This document shows positions 7,421 to 16,205 of a stretch of 64,000 nt of DNA, piece by piece. Under the pieces are notes generated by a model. The model saw nothing but the letters and a program-made list of their open reading frames with translations. It was not told where the DNA came from and did not search any database. Location: positions 8,999,922 to 9,063,921 of the forward strand of contig NZ_CP048289.1 in NCBI RefSeq assembly GCF_014084105.1, given 5' to 3'. Positions within the stretch are counted from its first letter, which is position 1; each line of letters begins with the position of its first letter. The stretch comes from Streptacidiphilus sp. P02-A3a (lineage in GTDB: Bacteria; Actinomycetota; Actinomycetes; Streptomycetales; Streptomycetaceae). The translations under genes were made by a program, and so were the position numbers.

Positions 7421-10147
7421 ATGACGGACACGGTGACGGGCACGGCGGTGGCTCCGCAGCCGCTCGCGCGCGGGCGCGAACTGCGGGAGCTGGGGGAACT
7501 GCTGGCCCGGGCCCGGCTCGTCACGCTGACCGGTCCGGCCGGGGTGGGCAAGAGCACGCTCGCCGGGGCGTTGGCCGGGGACGCCCGGTGGACCGCGTCG
7601 GCGAGCGTGGACCTGCTGGAGGCCGAGGACCAGCAGCAGGCCCAGGCGCTGCTGCGGCAGGCCGCCGAACGGCTGGAGCGGCTGCCCGGGGAACGGCTGC
7701 TGCTGCTCGACAACTGCGACCTGCTGCTGGGCCGGACCGCCAGGTTCGCCTCGGCGCTGCTCGCCGCCGAACCCGGCCTGCGGATCGTCGCGACCTCCCG
7801 GGAGTCCCTCGGCGCGAGCCTGGAGACCGTCTACCCGGTCGCGCCGCTGCCGCCCAGGGACGCCGCCGAGTACTTCGTGGCCCGGGCCGCGGCGCACCAC
7901 GCCGGGGTCGCCCCCGAGGTGTCGCCCGAGGTGCGGACCATCTGCGAGCGGCTGGACGGGCTGCCGCTGGCGCTGGAACTCGCCGCCGCGCAGACCAAGG
8001 TGCTGACCCCCGCGCAGATCGCGGAGCGGCTGGACGACCCGATGCGGCTGCTGGTCGGCGGCCTGCGCACCGGCCCCGAGCACCACCGTTCGCTGCGCGG
8101 CGCGCTGGACTGGGGCGCGCGCACCCTGGCCGACCGGGAGCGGGTGCTGCTGCGCCGGGTCTCGGTCTTCGCCGACTCGTTCACCCTGGACGCCGTCGAG
8201 CAGGTCTGCTCCGGCGCGGGGCTCCCCGAGACAGAGGTACTGGAGGCGCTGGCCGGACTGGTGGTCAAGTCCTTCGTGGTCTGCGACTCCACCGGCGACC
8301 AGGCCCGGTACCGGCTGATGCGCACCGTCCGGCAGTACGCCGGTGAACTCCTGGGCCGCTCCGGCGAGCGGCCCGGGCTGCAACGGGCCCGGTTGCGGTA
8401 CGCGCTGCGGGATCCGGCGGCGCTGCGCGCGGCGGACCTGTCCGAGGCGCTGCGCTGGTGCGGTACCGCCACCCCGGACGACGGCGGCGACGCGGGTGAC
8501 GGGCTCCGGCTGGCCACCGTCGCGGCGCCGTTCTGGCTGCTCAGCGGCCGGATCCGGGAGGGGGCCGAGCTGCTCGCCGCCGAACTCGCCCGCACCGAGC
8601 CCACCGAGCCCGCCGGACCCGCCGAAGCCGCCGAAGCCGCCGAAGCCGGTGCTGGTTCCGGCGCGGCCGGGCTGCGCGGGCGGGTGCTGCTGGCGCGGGG
8701 GATGCTGGACTGCGCGCTCGGCCGGGCCGAGGCGGCGCTGGAGACCGCGCGCGCGGCGGCGGTCCGCTGCGAGCGGGAGCGGGACGTGCCGGGGCGGCAC
8801 TGGGCCGAGCTGCTGGCCGGGGCCGCGCGGCTGCTGTGCGATCCGCAGGCGGACCCGGCTCCACTGGCCCGGGCCGCCGCCGGACTGCGCGGGACCTCGC
8901 CGTGGGCGCCGGTGGCCACCGCGCTGCGGGCGCTGGCCGCGGCCCAGCACGGCCACGCGCCGGAGGCGGCCGAGGCCGCCGCCCGCGCCGTGGCCGAGGC
9001 CCGGGCCGGGGCGGCGACCGAGGGGGCCGGGGCTGCGGTGCTGCTGGTGACGCTGCTGGTGGCCGGGCGGGTGGCGCGGCGGCAGGGGCGGTTCGAGGCG
9101 GCCCGGGCGCTGCTGGCGGAGGCGGAGGCGCTGGCCGGACCGCTGGACGCCACGGCCGCGCGGGCGCTGCTGCTGGCCGAGACCGGCCGGGTGGCCGTGG
9201 ACCAGGGGCACCCGGGGCCCGCGCAGCCGCCGGAGCTGGAGCAGGCGGTGGCGCTGGCCACCGACGTGGACTCGCCGCTGCTGCTGGGCTGGACCCTGGA
9301 CGCACTGGGACGCGGTCGGCTGACCCGGGGCCAGGCGGTCGAGGCGCGGGGCGCGTTCGCCCAGCTCACCGCCGTCTCCCGGGAGAGCGTCGGGGCGCAG
9401 GCGGTGGCCGGGATCCTGGGCCTGGGCGAGGTGGCGCTGGCGGCCGGGTCCGCCGGTGCGGCCTGGACGCTGATCGAGGAGGCCCACGCCATCGCCCGGA
9501 CCGGCGCCGGACCGGCCCTGCTCGCCCGTACGCTGCAGGCCGTCGGCGACGGCGCCCGGGCCCTGGGCGACGCCGCCCGCGCCTGGTCCGCCTACCACCA
9601 GGCGCTGGCCCTGCGGGTGGGCAGCGACCTGCGGATCGCCGCCGTGGAGTCGCTGGAGTCGCTGGCCGGGCTGGCGCTGGAGCAGGAGCGCGCCGAGTAC
9701 GCGGTCCGGCTGCTCGGCGCGGCCGACGGCCTGCGCCAGGCCCTGGGCAGTCGCCGCCCCGAGCCGGCCGAGCGGCGCCGCGCGGCGGAACGGGAGCGGG
9801 CCCGGCAGTTGCTCGCGCCGGACCGCTTCGCCGAACTGCTGGCGGAGGGCGCGCAGTTGTCGCTGGGCGAGGCCGCCGCCTACGCCGCCAGGCGGCGCGG
9901 ACCCCGGCAGCGCGGCGTGGGCTGGGTGAGCCTGACCCCGGCCGAACGGCAGGTCGCGGACCTGGCCGCGGAGGGCCTGACCAACCGGGAGATCGGCGAG
10001 CGGCTGTTCTCCTCGCCGCGCACCGTGCAGGCCCATCTGTCGCACGTGTTCGCCAAGTTGGGGATCAACTCGCGGAAGCTGCTGGCGGCCGAGATCCAGG
10101 CCAGGAACGAGCACCTGCCGCCGCGCGGCCCGCGGCCCCGGGGGTGA
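7421..10147 (+). CDS. Large P-loop ATPase LuxR-family transcriptional regulator
   Basis: 908 residues. It starts with a P-loop (VTLTGPAGVGKSTLAGAL), a Walker B-like LLLLDNCD and the IVATSRESL arm typical of AfsR/NB-ARC-like STAND ATPases. A long Ala/Leu helical array of TPR type follows, roughly residues 330-820. The last 70 residues are a LuxR/NarL helix-turn-helix (LTPAERQVADLAAEG, LTNREIGERLFSS, RTVQAHLSHVFAKLGI). Start ATG at 7421 has GGGGGACC upstream. Residues near 400 contain a slippage-like AEAAEAAEAG run. Probably regulates the flanking exporter or biosynthetic genes. Confidence 0.9.
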   Translation: MTDTVTGTAVAPQPLARGRELRELGELLARARLVTLTGPAGVGKSTLAGALAGDARWTASASVDLLEAEDQQQAQALLRQAAERLERLPGERLLLLDNCDLLLGRTARFASALLAAEPGLRIVATSRESLGASLETVYPVAPLPPRDAAEYFVARAAAHHAGVAPEVSPEVRTICERLDGLPLALELAAAQTKVLTPAQIAERLDDPMRLLVGGLRTGPEHHRSLRGALDWGARTLADRERVLLRRVSVFADSFTLDAVEQVCSGAGLPETEVLEALAGLVVKSFVVCDSTGDQARYRLMRTVRQYAGELLGRSGERPGLQRARLRYALRDPAALRAADLSEALRWCGTATPDDGGDAGDGLRLATVAAPFWLLSGRIREGAELLAAELARTEPTEPAGPAEAAEAAEAGAGSGAAGLRGRVLLARGMLDCALGRAEAALETARAAAVRCERERDVPGRHWAELLAGAARLLCDPQADPAPLARAAAGLRGTSPWAPVATALRALAAAQHGHAPEAAEAAARAVAEARAGAATEGAGAAVLLVTLLVAGRVARRQGRFEAARALLAEAEALAGPLDATAARALLLAETGRVAVDQGHPGPAQPPELEQAVALATDVDSPLLLGWTLDALGRGRLTRGQAVEARGAFAQLTAVSRESVGAQAVAGILGLGEVALAAGSAGAAWTLIEEAHAIARTGAGPALLARTLQAVGDGARALGDAARAWSAYHQALALRVGSDLRIAAVESLESLAGLALEQERAEYAVRLLGAADGLRQALGSRRPEPAERRRAAERERARQLLAPDRFAELLAEGAQLSLGEAAAYAARRRGPRQRGVGWVSLTPAERQVADLAAEGLTNREIGERLFSSPRTVQAHLSHVFAKLGINSRKLLAAEIQARNEHLPPRGPRPRG

Positions 10148-10164
10148 GCGGGGTGAACGCCGAA

Positions 10165-10198
10165 GGGCCGGGCGGCTGCCGAAGCAGCCACCCGGCCC
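10165..10198. terminator. Bidirectional hairpin terminator
   Basis: Fifteen-base arms GGGCCGGGCGGCTGC and GCAGCCACCCGGCCC around a CGAA loop, one mismatch, lying between the convergent LuxR gene and the permease gene. Confidence 0.8.
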
Positions 10199-10217
10199 AG
10201 CCCCCGGGACAGTTGGT

Positions 10218-11042
10218 TCAGGAGAAGCGGCGGACCTGGTTGCGCCGGTACAGCCGGACCGCGAGCGCGAAGAAGACCAGCGCGTAGCCGCCCAGCCAGG
10301 CGGCGGCCGTGGTCCACGGCTCGTCCGCCGCGCCGACCGTGCCCCAGGCCAGCTGCGCGTAGTGGTACGTCGGCAGGTAGCGCGCCACCTGCCGTACCCC
10401 GCTGGGCAGTTGCGACAGCGGCATGAACAGTCCGGAGGCCATCGACAGCAGCAGGTAGGAGAGCGTGGCGATCGGCGAGGCCGAGGTCGGGCCGACCACG
10501 TAGCCCAGCGCCATGCCCATCGCCAGGAAGGTCACCGAGCCGAGCAGCAGCCGGCCGACCAGCTCCAGCAGCTTCGGCGCCGACAGCCCGGCGTCGGTGA
10601 GCAGCGCCGCGCTGGCCGCGAGCACCGCGAACGACAGCACCGCCACCGCGACCGCGACCACGCCCTTGGCCGCGAGGTAGGTCCACGGACGCATCGGGCT
10701 GGCCCGGAACAGCCGGTCCACCCCCTGTCCGCGCTCCATCGCCAGGGTGGTACCGAAGTTGAACAGCATGATCGCGCCACCGGCGTACGCGCCCATGGAG
10801 CAGAGCATGTACGCGGCGTACGGGGCGCCGTGCTGCGGCTGGTGTCCGCCGGAGGTGCCGAGCACCAGGAACAGGACGACCGGCAGTGCGATCGCGGCCA
10901 CGATCAGCGACGGGCTGCGCAGCAGGATCAGCACCTGCGCCCGTACCGAGGCGGGCAGTTGCCGCCCCCAGGCGGAGGCGGTCGGCACCGGGGCGGTTCG
11001 CGCCGGGGTGGTCTGCGCGGCGTTGCGCGCGGTGGTGGTCAT
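10218..11042 (-). CDS. ABC-2 type transporter permease
   Basis: 274 residues. A short charged N-terminus is followed by about six membrane spans (LIVAAIALPVVLFLVLG, YAAYMLCSMGAYAGGAIMLF, VAVAVAVLSFAVLAASAALL, VTFLAMGMALGYVVG, TLSYLLLSMASGLFMPLSQL, AAAWLGGYALVFFALAV). Its start at 11042 overlaps the stop of the ATPase gene as ATGA. It is the last gene of the long minus-strand run, a usual place for the export step of a biosynthetic operon, although the 118-bp gap before the ATPase may carry its own promoter. Confidence 0.9.
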   Translation of the reverse strand: MTTTARNAAQTTPARTAPVPTASAWGRQLPASVRAQVLILLRSPSLIVAAIALPVVLFLVLGTSGGHQPQHGAPYAAYMLCSMGAYAGGAIMLFNFGTTLAMERGQGVDRLFRASPMRPWTYLAAKGVVAVAVAVLSFAVLAASAALLTDAGLSAPKLLELVGRLLLGSVTFLAMGMALGYVVGPTSASPIATLSYLLLSMASGLFMPLSQLPSGVRQVARYLPTYHYAQLAWGTVGAADEPWTTAAAWLGGYALVFFALAVRLYRRNQVRRFS

Positions 11043-11971
11043 CGGCTCTGCACCTCTGCGGTCTGTCGGCTGGCCTGGTGGACGAGGTTCTGCACGGCCT
11101 CCTCCAGGTCGGCGCCGACGACCTCCAGGTCCCGCAGCCGCAGGCCGCGCAGGGCGAGGGTGCTCAGCACCTCCTCGGGGCTGCCGCTGTGGAAGCGCAC
11201 GGAGGTCTCCCCGGCGCCGGGGGTGAGCTCCAGGCCGTCGACCGGGAGCCCCTCGAACTCGCCGACGCCGACCGGGCCCGGCAGCCGGAAGGAGACCCGC
11301 TTGCCGGCGGTGAGCGCCTTCAGCTCGTCCTTGGAGCCGTCGGCGATCAGTCGGCTGCGGTGGATCACCACCACCCGGTCGGCCAGCCGCTCGGCCTCGG
11401 CCAGGTAGTGCGTGGTGAGCACCACGGTGCACCCCCGATCCGCCAACTCCCTTATGCAGCGCAGGAACTCGTTCCTGGAGTCGACGTCCATGGCGACCGT
11501 GGGCTCGTCCAGGAACAGCAGCTGCGGGTCACCGCAGACGGCCAGCGCGAAGTAGAGCCGCTGCCGCTGGCCGCCCGACAGGTCGGCCGCGCGGGCGCGC
11601 AGCTTGCCGCGCAGGTCGGCCAGGTCGACGATCTGGTCGAAGTCCAGCGGGTTCGGGTAGTACGCCCGGAACAGCTGGATCAGCTCGCCGACCCGCAGCG
11701 CGCCGGGCACCCCGGACTCCTGGAGCATCACCCCGGTCCGGGCCCGGGCCCGGGGGTCGGCCGGGTCCAGGCCGAACACCCGGACCTGGCCCGCGCTGGG
11801 TTTGCGCAGGCCGATCATCATGCTGAGGGTGGTGCTCTTGCCCGCGCCGTTCGAGCCGAGCAGGACGGTGGTGCGTCCCGGTTCGAGCTCCAGGCTGAGG
11901 TCGGACACGGCGCGGAAGCCGCCGTAGTCCTTGGAGACGTGGTCGAGGACGACCGGTGGGGGGAGAGTCAT
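11039..11971 (-). CDS. ABC transporter ATP-binding protein
   Basis: 310 residues. Walker A LLGSNGAGKSTT, signature LSGGQRQRL, Walker B LLFLDEPTVAMD and H-loop TTHYLAEAE are all intact. The Q-loop region is GVMLQES. The C-terminal 90 residues resemble the DrrA-type extension. Start ATG at 11971 follows GGAGGAAGC. It is coupled to the permease by a four-base overlap and is a second exporter of the same general type as that at 5506-7349, pointing toward it. Confidence 0.92.
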   Translation of the reverse strand: MTLPPPVVLDHVSKDYGGFRAVSDLSLELEPGRTTVLLGSNGAGKSTTLSMMIGLRKPSAGQVRVFGLDPADPRARARTGVMLQESGVPGALRVGELIQLFRAYYPNPLDFDQIVDLADLRGKLRARAADLSGGQRQRLYFALAVCGDPQLLFLDEPTVAMDVDSRNEFLRCIRELADRGCTVVLTTHYLAEAERLADRVVVIHRSRLIADGSKDELKALTAGKRVSFRLPGPVGVGEFEGLPVDGLELTPGAGETSVRFHSGSPEEVLSTLALRGLRLRDLEVVGADLEEAVQNLVHQASRQTAEVQSR

Positions 11972-12040
11972 GCTTCCTCCGTGTGCTGCTGATAGGACAG
12001 GTGTTGGCTCTGGTCGGAGCTGCGGCACCCCCCACCGAGA

Positions 12041-12058
12041 GACCGGCCCCCGCCGGTC
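12041..12058. terminator. Possible hairpin between radical SAM gene and exporter genes
   Basis: Perfect seven-base arms GACCGGC/GCCGGTC with a CCCC loop in the 118-bp gap between the radical SAM stop and the ABC ATPase start. No T-run, so it may be only an attenuator or a processing site. Confidence 0.4.
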
Positions 12059-12089
12059 CCGGCCGCGCCCCCGGGCTGGGCCGGGCGCC

Positions 12090-13013
12090 TCAGGCGCCCG
12101 CGGCGACGACCGGCAGCCGCTGCCGTGCGCCCGCGAACTCGTCCCAGCCCCGGCGCTCGGCGTACTCCAGGTACACCCCGCCGCAGTCGGCACGCAGCGG
12201 GCAGCCCTCGCAGGGCGCGCCGAACTCGCGGTTCTGGTCGTCCATGAACTCGTCGTAGTTGTCGTAGACGTCGCCCTGGTACATCATCCGGATGAACCGG
12301 CTGCCGTCCTCGATGGCGAGCTGCTGGTAGGGCGCGACCACGCAGAGCGGGAAGCCCTCCAGCGTGATCCGGTGGCCCTGGGGCACGAACTCGTCGAGCA
12401 CCGGCAGCAGGTGGGTCCGGGTCTCGTTGACCGTCGGGGCCTGCATGTCGAGGGCGAAGTAGCCGCTGCCGACCGGGTGCAGGTTGGAGATGTTGATGTG
12501 GTCCACGCCGAGCTCCACGCAGAGCCGGGTGATGTTCCCCAACTGGCCCATGTTCATCCGGGTGATGACGGTGTTCACCCGGACCTCGATCCCGGCCCGC
12601 TTGGCGTTCCGGATGCCCTCGATGGTCTCCGCGAAGCCGCCCGGGGTCTGCGTCAGGCAGTCCTGCACCCCGGCGTCCGCGCCGTGCAGCGAGATCACGA
12701 ACAGCTTGACGCCGCGGTCCTTCAGCTTGGCGACGAACTCCGGGTCGCGCAGCCGACGGCCGTTGGTCTGGATCTGCACCTCCTGGTAGCCGAAGACGGC
12801 CGCGGTGTCCAGGAGTTCCATCAGCCGGGGCAGGATGGTCGGCTCGCCGCCGTGCAGGTTGAGCGTCTCGAAGCCCTCGTCGGCGTTGGAGATGAGGAAG
12901 TTGACCAGCTCGTTGTACTGGACGCTGTCGGTCTTGGCGAGCGGGGAGCCCACCACGCAGAAACCGCACTTCTCGTTGCACAGGTCGGTCACGTGCATGC
13001 TCAGCTGCTTCAT
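12090..13013 (-). CDS. Radical SAM protein with C-terminal Cys cluster
   Basis: 307 residues. The CxxxCxxC motif is C12, C16, C19 (LCNEKCGFCV), followed by the GGEP loop in LHGGEPTILP that binds SAM. A C-terminal CEGCPLRADCGG supplies extra cysteines for an auxiliary cluster, shorter than a full SPASM domain. Overall it looks like MoaA/SPASM-type enzymes. Start ATG at 13013 lies 8 bases after the stop of the glycosyltransferase-like gene, so they are co-transcribed. Substrate unknown; the context (nucleotidyltransferase, glycosyltransferase-like protein) would fit a sugar or a peptide substrate. Confidence 0.88.
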   Translation of the reverse strand: MKQLSMHVTDLCNEKCGFCVVGSPLAKTDSVQYNELVNFLISNADEGFETLNLHGGEPTILPRLMELLDTAAVFGYQEVQIQTNGRRLRDPEFVAKLKDRGVKLFVISLHGADAGVQDCLTQTPGGFAETIEGIRNAKRAGIEVRVNTVITRMNMGQLGNITRLCVELGVDHINISNLHPVGSGYFALDMQAPTVNETRTHLLPVLDEFVPQGHRITLEGFPLCVVAPYQQLAIEDGSRFIRMMYQGDVYDNYDEFMDDQNREFGAPCEGCPLRADCGGVYLEYAERRGWDEFAGARQRLPVVAAGA

Positions 13014-13021
13014 CGTCGTCC

Positions 13022-14284
13022 TTAGAGGGCCAGGCCCAGTCGGCTCGCCGCCTGGGCGAACGCCGCGCGGGTGTCCACCTCGGCATCGAGGATCTTCAGG
13101 TAGTCGGCACGGGCGGCAGCGGACCGGTCCCGGGTGTCGGAGTCGTACAGCGCCTGCTCGATACCGCGCACCACGGCGGGCTCGTCCAGCAGCTCCAGCT
13201 GGGTGACCGCGTCCGCGTACGGGTTGTCGGTGAGCAGGGGTTCGAGGAAGTCGTGGAAGCCCAGCGGCCACATCCGCATCCGGTGCAGCGGCTGGATCCC
13301 GCCGAGCCAGTCGCGGACGGTGTCGGTGAGCCCGCCGAGCCGCGCCTCGACCTGGGGCACGGCGGCGGCGTCGGGCACCGCGAAGCTGTTGGTCAGCGCC
13401 ACCCCGGGGATGTCCGAGAGGATCGCGCGGGCCAGCGTGGTGGCGCCGATGTTGAGGCTGAGCACCAGGTCGGCGGAGCCCAGCAGGGTGCTGAAGCGGG
13501 CCGGTGAGCAGGGCGGCATCACGTGCGTCCGCTCGGCCGGGAGCTCCGCCAGCTCCGGCGGGGCCTGCCCGACCAGCAGGAAGTGGGTGGTCTCCGGCAG
13601 CTGCCGGAGGTAGTGCGCGAGCAGCCGGGGCACCCCGGAGACGGCCTGGGTGCCGATCGAGGAGGCGTAGCGCTCCTCCGGCAGCTGCTGCCAGGCCGCG
13701 ACCGGGAGCATCACCAGCCGGTCCTGCGGGTTCAGCCCGAAGGTGGTGAACAGGTGGCCCCTGGTCCGGCGGCTGACCTGCTCGCCGCCCTCCCACAGCC
13801 GGAACGGGTAGGCCCGGCCGGTCTGTTCCGGGTGCGCCAGCGGGACCGGGCGCAGGTGCGTCTCCATCTCCAGCAGCCGCCGGTCGACCTCGTGCGGCTC
13901 GTCGAAGATGTCGATGGCGAAGTCGGTCTTCTCCCACTCCCAGATGTCGATCGGCAGGATCGGCAGCTGGTACTCCTCGATGAACCACGGCTCCAGGCCG
14001 TAGCGGTTCTGGAAGACCCCGGTGAAGGTGAAGTAGTCGGCCAGCACGATGGCGTCCGGCCGGAACTCGGCGACCAGCTCGTCCAGCAGCAGCCGGGCCA
14101 GGCCGCGCATCCGCGGGTCGAGCACGGTGTGCGGGATGCCGCTGCGCTTCAGCACCGGCGCGGAGATCTCCGAGATGACGAAGTGGCTCTGCACGCCGAG
14201 CGGGCGCAGCTGGTCGGCCAGGGAGGTCCCGATGACGGTCTCGCCGTACCCGGCGGTGGACAGGGCGAAGAACAGCAGTTTCAT
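13022..14284 (-). CDS. Glycosyltransferase-like protein (GT-B-type fold, DUF6365-like)
   Basis: 420 residues. The N-terminus MKLLFFALSTAGYGETVIG and the middle segment DRLVMLPVAAWQ, THFLLVGQAPPEL and HVMPPCSPARFSTLLGSADLVLSLNIG resemble the two Rossmann lobes of GT-B glycosyltransferases, including a donor-side loop before a Ser/Asn-rich turn. I recall such proteins as DUF6365. Its ATG overlaps the nucleotidyltransferase stop as ATGA. The tight coupling suggests that the two act in sequence: nucleotide-sugar formation, then transfer. Catalytic activity is inferred only. Confidence 0.7.
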   Translation of the reverse strand: MKLLFFALSTAGYGETVIGTSLADQLRPLGVQSHFVISEISAPVLKRSGIPHTVLDPRMRGLARLLLDELVAEFRPDAIVLADYFTFTGVFQNRYGLEPWFIEEYQLPILPIDIWEWEKTDFAIDIFDEPHEVDRRLLEMETHLRPVPLAHPEQTGRAYPFRLWEGGEQVSRRTRGHLFTTFGLNPQDRLVMLPVAAWQQLPEERYASSIGTQAVSGVPRLLAHYLRQLPETTHFLLVGQAPPELAELPAERTHVMPPCSPARFSTLLGSADLVLSLNIGATTLARAILSDIPGVALTNSFAVPDAAAVPQVEARLGGLTDTVRDWLGGIQPLHRMRMWPLGFHDFLEPLLTDNPYADAVTQLELLDEPAVVRGIEQALYDSDTRDRSAAARADYLKILDAEVDTRAAFAQAASRLGLAL

Positions 14285-15156
14285 GTGCGGCTCGCAGAGT
14301 CGGCCCCGACCAGGTCGGGGTGGGGTGCGGGGACGGTCTGGGGCCGGGCGTCCAGGCAGCGCTGGATGCCGACGCGGGTACCGGCGTCCTCGAACGCGCC
14401 ACCGGGGAACGCCACCCCGGTCACCTTCAGGCCGCGCCGGACGGCGAGGTCGAAGAAGTGGCCGATGGCCGGTTCGGCGCCGGTGCCGGTGCCGCCGTCG
14501 GGGTGCCCGGCGTCGGGGTGCCCGGCGTCGGCGAGTTCGGCGTCGGCGAGTTCGGCGAGGCCCTGGTGCAGCAGGTCGGCGAAGGCGTCGCTCCAGATCG
14601 CCGCGCCCCAGGTGTTGCCGACCGGGGCGTGCCGGGGCTTGTCGAGGACCTGGACCACCCGCTCGCCGTCCAGCAGCACCGGGCCGAGTCGCTCCGGTTC
14701 GGCGGTGGGGAAGACCGCGAGGGCCAGGTCGGCGCCGGTCTCCAGGTAGCGCTCGCGCAGCCGGGCCAGCGCGTCGCCGGGGGCGGTGACCGTGTCCGGC
14801 ATGGCGAACACCACGTGCTCGCCGCGGGTCCAGTTGCGGGCCAGGTCCAGCGCGTGCGGCAGGCCCCGGGCCTCCTCCTGGTAGAGGTAGCCGATCTCCA
14901 GGCCGACGTGGCGGCCGTCGCCGAAGTAGTTCAGCACGTCCAGCTTCCACGGGGCGACCACCAGCAGGACCCGCTCCACGTCGGCCGCGGCGATCGAGGC
15001 CAGCGCGTACTCGGCCACCGCCCGGGCCCGCACCCCGGTCCCGTCGCCGCCGACCGGCTCGTAGACGATCGGCAGCAGTTCCTTCGGGTAGCGCAGCGGC
15101 GCGAGCCTGGTCCCCCGTCCGGCGGCCGGCAGCAGCCCGACGAACCCGCCGCTCAT
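14281..15156 (-). CDS. Sugar-phosphate nucleotidyltransferase family protein
   Basis: 291 residues. The signature GLLPAAGRGTRLAPLRYPKE (near residue 7) is the nucleotide-binding loop of RmlA/GalU-type enzymes, and PKELLPI carries the second conserved Lys. VVFAMPDTV supplies the metal-binding Asp. Members activate sugar 1-phosphates with UTP, dTTP or CTP. Residues about 205-220 contain a duplicated ELADAELADAGHPDAGHPD, encoded by short direct repeats near 14510-14570, probably a slippage insertion. Overlaps both neighbours by ATGA. Confidence 0.85.
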   Translation of the reverse strand: MSGGFVGLLPAAGRGTRLAPLRYPKELLPIVYEPVGGDGTGVRARAVAEYALASIAAADVERVLLVVAPWKLDVLNYFGDGRHVGLEIGYLYQEEARGLPHALDLARNWTRGEHVVFAMPDTVTAPGDALARLRERYLETGADLALAVFPTAEPERLGPVLLDGERVVQVLDKPRHAPVGNTWGAAIWSDAFADLLHQGLAELADAELADAGHPDAGHPDGGTGTGAEPAIGHFFDLAVRRGLKVTGVAFPGGAFEDAGTRVGIQRCLDARPQTVPAPHPDLVGADSASRT

Positions 15157-16172
15157 CGCACGCCCTCCGGCACCTCGGCGGCCCGGGCCTCGCCGAAGCG
15201 GGCCTCGCGGACGCCGTCCACCAGCGTCTGCTGGAACGGGTCGGCCACGTGGTCGCGCAGCGCCTCCCGGCCCTTGCGGGTGAGCAGCACCTTGGAGCAC
15301 ATGTCGCAGCCGCTGGAGAAGGTCTTCCCGCCGAAGGTCTCGCGCAGCCCGTCGTGCTCGCTGACCAGCCGGGCCACGCCCTGCGGCCCGAAGGCGCGCA
15401 GGTACTGGTAGCTGTAGTCGCCGTCGGCCTCGGCCATGATCTCCTGGAAGCTGTTCTTCTTCAGGTTGCCGAGGAAGTAGACGTCCTTGTCGAGCGGCTT
15501 GTGCGCGCCGACCTTGGCCACGTGGCAGGCGCACAGGTCGCCGTTGGGGTTGATGATCGGGGTGTGCAGGAAGCAGCTCTTCTCGAAGTGCTGCGGCAGC
15601 GGCGGGTGCCCGGTGTCGGCGACGGCCTCGATGTGCGGGCTGGAGATCACCCGGTCCACGTGGATCAGCAGCCGGTCCCCGTAGTCCTCGTACATGCTGC
15701 GGATCTGCTGCTCTTCCTCGTCCTTGGCGATGGTGATGCACAGGCTGATGTCGCGGATGCCGCGCCGGATCGCGCCGTCGATCACGTTGCGCACGTACTG
15801 CGCCGGGACCTTCTCCTGGTGGAAGACGTCAGTGCTCAGGTAGAAGTGGGTCAGCCCGTCGAGCTGGTCCAGGAACTTGTCCACGGTCTCCGGGTTCTTG
15901 CCCCAGAAGCTGCTGGTGAAGCAGCCGATCTTGGGCTTGGACGGGTGCGCCGCCGCCGCCTGGACCCCGGCCTTGAGCAGCGAGAACCGCTGGAACGGCT
16001 CGCCCCCGGTGAAGATGATCGCCGGGATGCCGAAGTCGCAGGCCTGGGTGACCCATTCGGCGATCTCCTCGTCCTCGGGCTGGCGCTCGCGGATCGAACC
16101 GATGAAGCCGCAGTGGCTGCAACCGACGGTGCAGATCTCGGTCACGCTCACCAGGATGTTGGTGTAGTACAT
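15153..16172 (-). CDS. Radical SAM protein
   Basis: 339 residues. C14, C18 and C21 in EICTVGCSHCGF form the cluster-binding motif; FTGGEPFQRF is the SAM-binding loop. Later cysteines (CFLHTPIINPNGDLCACH and SSGCDMCSKVLL) suggest one or two auxiliary clusters in a SPASM-like arrangement. The start is fixed by AGAGGAG upstream of ATG 16172. It overlaps the nucleotidyltransferase start by four bases. It differs clearly from the other three radical SAM proteins in this run, so it was not produced by a recent local duplication. Confidence 0.88.
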   Translation of the reverse strand: MYYTNILVSVTEICTVGCSHCGFIGSIRERQPEDEEIAEWVTQACDFGIPAIIFTGGEPFQRFSLLKAGVQAAAAHPSKPKIGCFTSSFWGKNPETVDKFLDQLDGLTHFYLSTDVFHQEKVPAQYVRNVIDGAIRRGIRDISLCITIAKDEEEQQIRSMYEDYGDRLLIHVDRVISSPHIEAVADTGHPPLPQHFEKSCFLHTPIINPNGDLCACHVAKVGAHKPLDKDVYFLGNLKKNSFQEIMAEADGDYSYQYLRAFGPQGVARLVSEHDGLRETFGGKTFSSGCDMCSKVLLTRKGREALRDHVADPFQQTLVDGVREARFGEARAAEVPEGVR

Positions 16173-16205
16173 GGAACTCCTCTGTGGTCGGCTGGGGCGT
16201 GCGCC

